From: Vibrio gallicus
GTDB taxonomy: Bacteria; Pseudomonadota; Gammaproteobacteria; Enterobacterales; Vibrionaceae
Assembly (NCBI RefSeq): GCF_024346875.1
Contig: NZ_AP024871.1
Span: 1,364,001-1,428,000, forward strand
DNA length: 64,000 nucleotides
Reading direction: 5' to 3'
A program made the position numbers and the translations under genes. This document shows positions 20,325 through 28,135 of the stretch, in pieces. A model generated the notes under the pieces. That model made no database searches. It worked only from the letters and a program-made list of their open reading frames with translations, and was not told the DNA's origin. Numbering within the stretch: the stretch's first letter is position 1; each line of letters starts with the position of its first letter.

Positions 20325-20822
20325 ATGCAAAAACTACTACTACTTTGTGTCGATGACGAACGCGATGTGTTAGACAGCGTAATCCGAGATCTTGAGCCAT
20401 TTTCTCCATTTTGTGAAATTGAAGCAGCAGAATCGGTTGCAGAGGCACGAGACGTTATCGATGAGTATCTAAGTGAATCTACACCACTGGCTTTGATTTT
20501 ATGTGATCACATCATGCCTGAAGAGTCTGGAATTCCCTTTCTAATTGAGCTAAATCAGAACCCAGACACTCGCAATTCAAAAAAAATCTTAGTCACGGGA
20601 CAAGCCGATCTTGAAGATACTATTCAAGCCGTAAACAACCACTGCTTAGATTTCTATATCGCCAAGCCTTGGCAGGTTGAGCTACTACAACAAACGGTAA
20701 AACAACACCTAACGGACTACGTTATTGCACATACAAATAATCCAATGCAGTGGGTGACCTACCTTGATAGTCGGCAGATCCTACAAGCGATGGCGGAAAA
20801 ACGCACTCAGTTTGGCGAATAA
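20325..20822 (+). CDS. Single-domain response regulator with helical tail
   Basis: A 165-residue receiver protein paired with the upstream kinase. It has the acidic pair DD at 10-11, the acceptor D61 in LILCDHIMP, T91 and K114 in AKPW. There is no DNA-binding or enzymatic output domain. The C-terminal tail (WVTYLDSRQILQAMAEKR) is clearly related to the segment after the kinase's own receiver (WLSFGSVLDSQRIIRA). It probably signals by protein contact, perhaps with the kinase. GAGAG lies before the ATG. Confidence 0.88.
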   Translation: MQKLLLLCVDDERDVLDSVIRDLEPFSPFCEIEAAESVAEARDVIDEYLSESTPLALILCDHIMPEESGIPFLIELNQNPDTRNSKKILVTGQADLEDTIQAVNNHCLDFYIAKPWQVELLQQTVKQHLTDYVIAHTNNPMQWVTYLDSRQILQAMAEKRTQFGE

Positions 20823-20958
20823 TTCAGCATATAATGTGCGGTAGCGTAAATTAACGAAAAATTGTCTTTTCTACAGGTCTGTTTTAGTGGAGCTATCGAT
20901 TGCGTTCCTTTAATATTGAGCACTAACCATAAGATTCACCGAAGGTTTTTTAACGACT

Positions 20959-21498
20959 ATGCGTAAACTAACTTGTGCTGCTCTTGCCGTTGCAGCCACT
21001 TTTTCAGGGACAGCGTTTGCCGAAAATCCAAACGTAATGAGCAACTTTAACTACGATTATTTTGAAGCTCGAATTGGCATGGCGCCACTAACCTTTGGTG
21101 CAGGTTTTAATAAATCTATACACCCCAATGCCCACTTTGTTGCCACAGCTGATTCAGAATTCGATAGCGATTTCTTACTTCGTACCGGTCTAGGTTTCCA
21201 TGCACCAGTAACTAACTGGGCGGACATCACCGGACAAATGCTAGCTCGCGTTGCCGATAACCGTAGAATGGACACCAAAGTAGGTATGGAAGTAAACCTA
21301 GGTTGGCGTCAATGGTTAGGTCCACAGTTCGAAGTCGGTGGTGACGTAGGTTACGTGACTATGGATGGCCGTGATGACTGGATTGGTAGCGCCTATGGTC
21401 GATTCCACGCAACCGAGCTATTCTCCATTGGCTTAGCAGGGAAACTGAATGACTTTTATGGTGATCAGTTCATGCTAACTACCCGCTTCTTGTTCTAA
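20959..21498 (+). CDS. Small outer-membrane beta-barrel protein
   Basis: A 179-residue protein with a signal peptide (LAVAATFSGTAFA, cleaved before ENPN). The mature part alternates like a beta barrel and ends in the aromatic TTRFLF typical of Bam substrates; about eight strands would fit. No named family is recognised with confidence. A GAAGG site precedes the ATG. It lies 136 bp after the response regulator and has its own terminator, so an operon link to the two-component pair is possible but unproven. Confidence 0.75.
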   Translation: MRKLTCAALAVAATFSGTAFAENPNVMSNFNYDYFEARIGMAPLTFGAGFNKSIHPNAHFVATADSEFDSDFLLRTGLGFHAPVTNWADITGQMLARVADNRRMDTKVGMEVNLGWRQWLGPQFEVGGDVGYVTMDGRDDWIGSAYGRFHATELFSIGLAGKLNDFYGDQFMLTTRFLF

Positions 21499-21520
21499 TA
21501 AGATTTAGCTATCTAATATT

Positions 21521-21548
21521 AAAAATGCCCGCTTATTGCGGGCATTTT
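21521..21548. terminator. Bidirectional terminator
   Basis: Stem AAAATGCCCGC / GCGGGCATTTT with loop TTATT, between the convergent barrel gene and the DUF4250 gene. It has T-rich flanks on both strands. Confidence 0.88.
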
Positions 21549-21571
21549 ACTCTTTAAATGCATTGTTAACG

Positions 21572-21772
21572 TTAAAATTGATGCGACTTAAACTGATTAG
21601 TCAACGGGTCATAGGTAAAGCCCACATGCCCCAACTTATCTGCTAAAACCGTCACGTCTAAGTCATACACGCTAGCCAGTTCTTCTACACTGTCACACTC
21701 AAGCCTAAGCTTTTCATTAACAATACCCAGCAAAATATTGCCATCCCAGTTTTTTAAATTACTCAAATCCAT
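21572..21772 (-). CDS. DUF4250 family small protein
   Basis: A 66-residue cytoplasmic protein matching the DUF4250 pattern: MDLSN at the start, ILLGIVNEKLR, a short helix-turn-helix-like SVEELASVYDLDVTVLADKL, and YDPLTNQFK at the end. Function is unknown. AGAGG lies upstream of the ATG. The repeat cluster B begins about 80 bp upstream of its start. Confidence 0.82.
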   Translation of the reverse strand: MDLSNLKNWDGNILLGIVNEKLRLECDSVEELASVYDLDVTVLADKLGHVGFTYDPLTNQFKSHQF

Positions 21773-21859
21773 TGCCTACCTCTTTTATCACTGACTCTTT
21801 TAAAAGAGTAGTTTGAAACGTGGAAGTTTGCATGTTTTGGGGAGGATTGTGGGGATGAA

Positions 21860-22681
21860 ATGGTGAGTCTGTGTAGCGGTGTAGCGGTGAATCTATGTAT
21901 CGGTGGGAAGCCAATCCCTCGTCGGCTCAATATCTCGAAAGCCAACACTTCGTCACCCCGGTAGTCTTTTAGGCCGGGGTCTGTGGGGGCGCGGATATCA
22001 ATGAATGCTGTGTGCTTGATTTAGGGTTTGAGAGACTACAGATCCCCGCCTGCGCGGGGAGGACGGGGTTGGGGTGTAGTTGTGAATCGATGAATCGGTG
22101 TAGCGATGTAGCGATGTATCGGTGGGAAGCCAATCCCTCGTCGGCTCAGTATCTCGAAACCCAACACTTCGTCACCCCGGTAGTCTTTTAGGCCGGGGTC
22201 TGTGGGGGCGCGGTAATCAATGAATGCTGTGTGCTTGATTTAGGTTTGAGAGACTACAGATCCCCGCCTGCGCGGGGAGGACGGAGTTGGGGTGTAGTTG
22301 TGAATCGATGAATCGGTGTAGCGATGTATCGGTGTAGCGATGTATCGGTGTAGCGGTGGGAAGCCAATCCCTCGTCGGCTCAATATCTCGAAAGCCAACA
22401 CTTCGTCACCCCGGTAGTCTTTTAGGCCGGGGTCTGTGGGGGCGCGGAAATCAATGAATGCTGTGTGCTTGATTTAGGTTTGAGAGACTACAGATCCCCG
22501 CCTGCGCGGGGAGGACGGGGTTGGGGTGTAGTTGTGAATCGGTGAATCGGTGAATCGATGAGTCAATGAGTCGGTGTAGCGATGTATCGGTGGGAAGCCA
22601 ATCCCTCCGTCAGCTCAATATCTCTGAACCCAACACTTCGTCACCCCGGTAGTCTTTTAGGCCGGGGTCTGTGGAGGGGCG
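21860..22681 (+). repeat. Composite repeat cluster B, four direct copies (last truncated)
   Basis: Four direct copies with cores starting at 21902, 22121, 22355 and 22589 (spacing 219, 234, 234 bp). The architecture is that of cluster A: 8-bp minisatellite (TGTATCGG, TGTAGCGA, TGAATCGA variants), a conserved GGTGGGAAGCCAATCCCTC stretch, the hairpin CACCCCGG...CCGGGGTCTG with GTAGTCT in the loop, AGACTACAGATCCCCGCC and a second hairpin. The conserved stretches differ from cluster A, so this is a second subfamily. Copy 4 stops after the first hairpin (about 22,680). Confidence 0.92.
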
Positions 22682-22730
22682 GTGAACTAGATTAAGGTCT
22701 CGGAGTGCACGCGTTTATGAGTTTATCGCT

Positions 22731-23420
22731 CTATATTGGGTAAATAATCGGCAACAATAAATAGCATGCGGTTAAATGCGCTAGCGATGATATCAACAAC
22801 TGTATAGAGGTGGGTTTAATACTACGAAACAGGTGCCAACAGCTAATCACGCTACCTATCAGCAACACCGGAAATGCCTGAACTATGACGCTCACTACCT
22901 GCTCAGTTTGTCCTTGTAAATACGAATATGACTGCAATAGCACTATTAAGACCAATAGCATCACACTTATCACACCTGCAATAGGAAGTATGCTGTGGAA
23001 GGCTTGTAAACGAGTTCGTGCCAGGGTCATTAATAGATGTGTTATCCCAGCGCCAAGTAATACTGAAACGAGTAACTCGAACGACAATTGAATAGTTGAG
23101 GTGAATTCTACCGCTATGATTGAGGTAATTATCGCTGTTGCTGATGCCATACACAGTGCCCAAATAGGGCCTTCGACTCTTGTTTTTCCGCGCTTAGTCT
23201 GAGAAACAAACCAGCCTAAACAAAGGGCAGGCACTAGTAGCAAAGGGTTACTCAAAACTAAGGCTAACAGCAAAACCAATACACTAATCAGCTGTTTATG
23301 TAAGCGCCCTCTCTGTCCAGGGCAGATCTCACCCTTAGTAAGAACCACAATAAACAAAGCCAAACATACGGCAATTGCCGGAGACAAGATGTAGTGACTA
23401 ACGCTTATATAAAAATCCAT
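22731..23420 (-). CDS. Integral membrane protein, family not recognised
   Basis: About 229 residues, mostly hydrophobic, with seven or so membrane segments and few charged loops (KRGKTRVEG; RSIKPTS). I recognise no family. The ATG at 23418-23420 is preceded by GAGGG about 12 bases upstream; an in-frame TTG six codons earlier is possible. It lies 77 bp downstream of the Omp85-like barrel gene on the same strand and probably shares its transcript. Confidence 0.65.
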   Translation of the reverse strand: MDFYISVSHYILSPAIAVCLALFIVVLTKGEICPGQRGRLHKQLISVLVLLLALVLSNPLLLVPALCLGWFVSQTKRGKTRVEGPIWALCMASATAIITSIIAVEFTSTIQLSFELLVSVLLGAGITHLLMTLARTRLQAFHSILPIAGVISVMLLVLIVLLQSYSYLQGQTEQVVSVIVQAFPVLLIGSVISCWHLFRSIKPTSIQLLISSLAHLTACYLLLPIIYPI

Positions 23421-23497
23421 TGCTTTAAATACCCTCAAATGGTGAGCTCGGCAGTTTACCTATAGCCCACTTTAAGCTCAACCTTTGACTGTATGGA

Positions 23498-24673
23498 TTA
23501 CAAGCCTGATCCGACATTAAAATAAAAGGCACTGTCACTTTCGCTGAAACCGAAATCCATTCCGTAATGCAGACCATAACGACGAGCAATCATGTAACGA
23601 AAGCCAGCTCCATAGGCATAGTGCAGATTATCGAACATTTGTGATGCTCCCTCACTGGCACGACCTATCCCGCTCGCTCCACCAACCCCAGCAAATAGCG
23701 ATACATTCCAACGCGGTGTAACCTGCCACATAACCTGTGATTGATAGGCACTCGTATAATTACCTTGATAGCGGTTAACTGGGATGCCCCTTAAAGAGAT
23801 ATCGGGGTATGCTAATGGCGGCAAGCGCACTTCGTCTGTGGTTAAGGAGTTATACTCAACACCGAAGGCCAGGGTCCAGTTATCGGCTAAAGGGATATAC
23901 GCTGAACTCTCAAGCAAAAGGGTATCGTAATCATTGTCACTACCGATACCATCTCTAAACCATAGATATTCTAGGTTTAGGTCCCAACCAGAAGTGGGGA
24001 AAAAAAAGCTGTTTTTTGCATCATATTCAAGATTGACACCCAAGCCTGACGTCGTTGATTTATTAACCTTAATCGGCTCAGGGACAATGCTGCCCACATG
24101 CACCTCACTATTAGCGTAGAATTGCTGAACCCCAAGAAATAATGAGGTATCCGGTATCCGAAATTGCAGCTTCTGTATACCCCCTACGCCTTCAGTCTCT
24201 ATCTGTAAGCCAAGGTTCTTTATATCACCAGCAGCGTTGGCGAAGGGATAAAAGTCCATGACTGCCTTACCAGCCCCTATTCCGCCGAGATAGCGAATAC
24301 TGTCTTCTTTCCAAACGCGTCGATGCCCTATGAGCGCAAACCAGGTTCCATTCTCGGTTGCCGCGCCTCCTGCAATGGTAACCGCCGGTGGAATAAGTTG
24401 CGCACCACCTTCCAATGATTGCAGCGCAAGCTGCTTACGGTTTTCTCGTTGAGTTTCTGTTTCGTGTAAAAACATACCCGCAAACCCACCGCCATAGCCA
24501 ATCGCAGGTTCAGTGATAATAATGGGGATAGGCAAAAATCCATACGCGTTTTCGGCTAAGTATTCCCCCATATCCAGCATCCCATCAATAGGATCGGTAA
24601 ATGTGGTGGCTATGCTATCAAAAGAAACAATAGAACAGGCAATAGCAAAGGATTTACAACAAGTGGTGTTCAT
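23498..24673 (-). CDS. Omp85/BamA-like outer-membrane barrel protein without POTRA domains
   Basis: A 391-residue protein in the surface-antigen (bacterial D15/Omp85) barrel style: AIGYGGGFAGMFL, FFFPTSGWDLNLEYLWF and LPPLAYPDISLRGIPVNRY, where SLRG corresponds to the (V/L)RG(F/Y) motif of barrel loop 6. The C-terminus is FYFNVGSGL, less typical than a terminal F or W. There is no room for POTRA domains. The N-terminus is Cys-rich (TTCCKSFAIAC) and the signal peptide is atypical. Its role, such as lipid or protein translocation, is unknown. Confidence 0.78.
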   Translation of the reverse strand: MNTTCCKSFAIACSIVSFDSIATTFTDPIDGMLDMGEYLAENAYGFLPIPIIITEPAIGYGGGFAGMFLHETETQRENRKQLALQSLEGGAQLIPPAVTIAGGAATENGTWFALIGHRRVWKEDSIRYLGGIGAGKAVMDFYPFANAAGDIKNLGLQIETEGVGGIQKLQFRIPDTSLFLGVQQFYANSEVHVGSIVPEPIKVNKSTTSGLGVNLEYDAKNSFFFPTSGWDLNLEYLWFRDGIGSDNDYDTLLLESSAYIPLADNWTLAFGVEYNSLTTDEVRLPPLAYPDISLRGIPVNRYQGNYTSAYQSQVMWQVTPRWNVSLFAGVGGASGIGRASEGASQMFDNLHYAYGAGFRYMIARRYGLHYGMDFGFSESDSAFYFNVGSGL

Positions 24674-24818
24674 AATTAAGGCACTCCTTTCCTTATCATA
24701 TGAGCGTAATTACTTATCAGTATACCTATTCTTAGATTGTGTTAAACCTTTGAGTTAAATAGAAAAGTCAGATTTCTGTGCATGGCCTGCTTTATAGAGA
24801 AATCGTCAAATTAAATCC

Positions 24819-24849
24819 AAAAAAAAAGCAGCGAATATATCGCTGCTTT
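24819..24849 (-). terminator. Terminator after the lipoprotein gene
   Basis: Stem AAAGCAGCGA / TCGCTGCTTT around ATATA. On the minus strand it is followed by about nine T. Confidence 0.88.
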
Positions 24850-24864
24850 ATAGAAAAATAACAA

Positions 24865-25560
24865 TTAGATATCTGACACTCTATCTGTGAAATCACTACT
24901 GATCTTAACTCTCTGAATAGCAAGAGCTGGCAAGGCGTTGTGATCTTTAAGATCTTTCAGGTTATCAAAGGTACGAGTACTGTCTGCTGAACGTGTGAAG
25001 TTTGGTTCAGACTTAGTTAATACGGTACTTTTCCCAACCTCAATTTTTTTATCAACCTGACGGATAATATATTCCACTTGATGAGTCGCATCATCAGGAA
25101 TATTTTGACGGATAGCAATAACGCCATATCCGCCTTCAATGCCTTGTGACGAGGTGTACTCCTGAGCAATCTTCATATTTGAGTAAATACGAGTGAAAAA
25201 TTGAACGGAATCATCTTGGTTAAAACCAATAGTGTATTCTTCTAAATTTGTATCGTTTTTAAACGCATTACAGTCAGCACCTGTATCAACCAGCTTATTG
25301 GTAGTACTTAATTTATCAGCGTCTGTAATACCCACTACTACTGCACGCTTAGCTGCATCAGGGAATACGTAACAAGTGCTACTTTCAAACTTCGCAGAAG
25401 CATCACGACCATTCGGCTTTATTGCATCAATTTGTGCACCAACCGAAACCTTATTGGCAAACACGCTGATATCTTTAGTCGCATCTTTGGTGCCATCTGC
25501 ATCACAACCTGCAAGAAGAGTCCCTGCTACTAATACCGCTACGATACCTAATTTTTTCAT
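24865..25560 (-). CDS. Lipoprotein of unknown family
   Basis: A 231-residue lipoprotein: signal sequence IVAVLVAGTLLAGC with the lipobox LAGC. The mature part has two further Cys (SSTCYVF, GADCNAF) and no recognised domain. AGGGGA lies eight bases upstream of the ATG at 25558-25560, which decides the start (the open frame extends 12 codons further). It is monocistronic with its own terminator. Confidence 0.75.
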   Translation of the reverse strand: MKKLGIVAVLVAGTLLAGCDADGTKDATKDISVFANKVSVGAQIDAIKPNGRDASAKFESSTCYVFPDAAKRAVVVGITDADKLSTTNKLVDTGADCNAFKNDTNLEEYTIGFNQDDSVQFFTRIYSNMKIAQEYTSSQGIEGGYGVIAIRQNIPDDATHQVEYIIRQVDKKIEVGKSTVLTKSEPNFTRSADSTRTFDNLKDLKDHNALPALAIQRVKISSDFTDRVSDI

Positions 25561-25748
25561 AATTATTCCCCTAATTGGCGCACTGCTGCACGGCAATAAA
25601 CGTGATATTTGTCACAACTTCAATTATGTTACTGCATCAATAGGCATAATTGAGCAATGCAATCTATCTTTGCTTATTTTATTGGCTACATAGGAAAAGC
25701 AATCATGACCTAGAGATAGAATGGCTAGCAGTGATACGCACAAATCGG

Positions 25749-25754
25749 TATAAT
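25749..25754 (+). promoter_or_regulatory. Possible ygiQ -10 element
   Basis: A perfect TATAAT 28 bp before the ygiQ ATG. No good -35 hexamer is seen at 16-18 bp upstream. Confidence 0.35.
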
Positions 25755-25781
25755 GCCCCGCTTGCTTATAGAGGTCAAAAA

Positions 25782-28067
25782 ATGCACAACACTATTACTC
25801 CAATCCATCAGCACAAAAAATATTGGGCTGAGTGCTTCGGCATCGCACCATTTCTACCGACAACTCGTAAGGAGATGGACGCATTAGGTTGGGACAGTTG
25901 TGACATTATTATTGTTACCGGCGATGCTTACGTTGACCATCCAAGCTTTGGAATGGCTATTATTGGTCGCCTTCTTGAGGCACAAGGATTTCGAGTTGGG
26001 ATCATTGCCCAGCCTAAATGGAACAATAAAGACGACTTTATGACACTCGGTAAACCAAACCTATTCTTTGGTATTACCGCAGGCAACATGGACTCAATGA
26101 TCAACCGTTATACCTCTGATCGTAAATTGCGCCACGATGACGCCTATACCCCAAATAACGAAGGTGGCAAGCGACCAGACCGTGCTACTCTCGTCTATTC
26201 TCAGCGTTGTAAAGAAGCCTATAAAGAAGTGCCTATTGTATTAGGTGGTATTGAAGGCAGCCTACGCCGAATCGCGCACTATGATTACTGGTCAGATAAA
26301 GTAAGACGCTCAGTATTATTCGATGCTAAAGCCGACTTACTGTTATTTGGTAACGCCGAACGTGCATTGATTGAAGTTGCTCATCGTTTGGCAGACGGTG
26401 AACAAATGGCCGATCTAACCAACATTCGTGGTACTGCGGTCAACCTTATTGAGGTTCCACAGCGCTACAAGGTAATCGATTCCAGCCGAATTGAAAAACC
26501 AGGTAAAGCCTTTGTTCCTATCAATCCGTATATAGTCGATGATTCATGTACCGATAAAGCAAGCGATCAAGCAGAAGTTGTGGAAATTAAACCCGCAATT
26601 GCTCGTACTACGCGCCACGATGCAGAAAACTCCGTGGTGCGACTGCCATCGTTCGAAAAATTAAGAAATGACCGTATTCTTTACGCTCACGCCAGCCGTA
26701 TTATGCATCTCGAAACCAATCCTTATTCGGGAAGAGCATTGATACAAAAACATGGTGACCGTGAGTTGTGGGTCAATCAGCCCCCTATTCCTCTGTCTAC
26801 AGAAGAGATGGATTATGTATTTGGGCTTCCTTTTGCTCGCGTACCGCATCCTGGTTATGGCAAAGCCAAAATACCCGCATACGAAATGATTAAGACCTCA
26901 GTTAACATCATGCGTGGCTGTTTTGGTGGTTGTTCATTCTGTTCAATTACAGAGCACGAAGGGCGTATTATTCAGAATCGTTCTCAAGAATCCATCTTAG
27001 AAGAGCTAGAAGATATTAAGCGTAAAGTGCCTGGTTTTACAGGCACAATCTCTGATCTCGGAGGGCCTAGTGCCAACATGTATCGCCTTGGCTGTAGCGT
27101 TCCAAAAGCCGAAGAAACCTGCCGCCGACCATCTTGTGTATTTCCTGGGATCTGTAGCAAACTCAATACTGACCATAGACATACTATCGATCTTTACCGC
27201 GCAGCGCGTAAAGTTAAAGGCATCAAAAAAGTATTGATAGCCTCCGGTGTTCGTTATGATTTAGCGATTGAATCTCCGGAGTATGTTAAAGAGCTCGTTA
27301 CCCATCACGTAGGTGGCTATCTAAAGATTGCACCAGAGCATACTGAAAAAGGCCCTCTAGATAAGATGATGAAGCCCGGTATGGGCACCTATGACCGCTT
27401 TAAAGAGATGTTTGAAAAATTCTCCAAAGAAGCGGGTAAAAAACAATATCTTATCCCATATTTTATCTCGGCCCATCCAGGGACTGAAGATGAAGACATG
27501 CTTAACCTAGCAATGTGGCTCAAGTCGAATGATTTTGAGTGTGATCAGGTACAGAACTTTTATCCATCGCCAATGTGTAACGCTACCGCGATGTATTACT
27601 CAGAAACCAATCCACTAAAACGCGTTAAATATAAACAACGTGAAGATGTACCGGTTGCTAAAGGTGAGCGTCAGCGCCGCTTACACAAAGCACTACTTCG
27701 TTATCACGATCCGGCAAACTGGCCTTTAATTCGTGAAGCACTGATTGCAATGGGCAAAAAATACCTTATCGGGGATAAGCCCGGTTGTCTTGTACCTGAA
27801 GAAGATCAAGATAAATCAACCCCAGCTCAACGCCGTAAATCAGGGCGTCATGGTGCTAATCGCTTTGCAACCAAGCACACCAAAAACCAACCTGATATTC
27901 GCAATCCGAAATCCAATCCGCGACCGAATAAAAACAAGCCCAATGGCACCAGTCAAAACAGCGATAAGCAAGGACAAAAAAACTCAGGCAATACTCAGGG
28001 TAATAATAAGCCAGCTGCAAAAGGCTCATATCAAGGTAAGCCTGCAAAGCCAAAACGCAGAAGATAA
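25782..28067 (+). CDS. ygiQ: YgiQ family radical SAM protein
   Basis: A 761-residue radical SAM enzyme (UPF0313). The N-terminal domain ([21 protein letters not shown]) is B12-binding-like. The 4Fe-4S/SAM motif CFGGCSFC is near residue 380, followed by ITEHEGR. C-terminal radical SAM and DUF3362 parts include [14 protein letters not shown] and QVQNFYPSP. The last 60 or so residues are a disordered tail rich in K, N, Q and G. The reaction is not known. The start is the ATG at 25782 with GAGG eight bases upstream; the longer frame has no family support. Confidence 0.93.
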   Translation: MHNTITPIHQHKKYWAECFGIAPFLPTTRKEMDALGWDSCDIIIVTGDAYVDHPSFGMAIIGRLLEAQGFRVGIIAQPKWNNKDDFMTLGKPNLFFGITAGNMDSMINRYTSDRKLRHDDAYTPNNEGGKRPDRATLVYSQRCKEAYKEVPIVLGGIEGSLRRIAHYDYWSDKVRRSVLFDAKADLLLFGNAERALIEVAHRLADGEQMADLTNIRGTAVNLIEVPQRYKVIDSSRIEKPGKAFVPINPYIVDDSCTDKASDQAEVVEIKPAIARTTRHDAENSVVRLPSFEKLRNDRILYAHASRIMHLETNPYSGRALIQKHGDRELWVNQPPIPLSTEEMDYVFGLPFARVPHPGYGKAKIPAYEMIKTSVNIMRGCFGGCSFCSITEHEGRIIQNRSQESILEELEDIKRKVPGFTGTISDLGGPSANMYRLGCSVPKAEETCRRPSCVFPGICSKLNTDHRHTIDLYRAARKVKGIKKVLIASGVRYDLAIESPEYVKELVTHHVGGYLKIAPEHTEKGPLDKMMKPGMGTYDRFKEMFEKFSKEAGKKQYLIPYFISAHPGTEDEDMLNLAMWLKSNDFECDQVQNFYPSPMCNATAMYYSETNPLKRVKYKQREDVPVAKGERQRRLHKALLRYHDPANWPLIREALIAMGKKYLIGDKPGCLVPEEDQDKSTPAQRRKSGRHGANRFATKHTKNQPDIRNPKSNPRPNKNKPNGTSQNSDKQGQKNSGNTQGNNKPAAKGSYQGKPAKPKRRR

Positions 28068-28087
28068 GTTACGTGCGCTAACTTACT

Positions 28088-28126
28088 AGTAAGGCACAAA
28101 TACGCACTGGGTATTTGTGCCTTACT
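28088..28126. terminator. Bidirectional hairpin between ygiQ and the MMPL gene
   Basis: Perfect 16-bp arms, AGTAAGGCACAAATAC and complement, around GCACTGG, between the two convergent genes. There is no long T-run on either side. Confidence 0.7.
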
Positions 28127-28135
28127 TCCAACCTA

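Noticed and set aside
21763..21948. Minus-strand open frame at the edge of repeat cluster B.
   Set aside because: It lies within the repeat and the DUF4250 gene region and has no support.
21860..22681. Possible CRISPR array.
   Set aside because: Repeats are over 200 bp, spacers are not unique sequences, and no cas gene is near.
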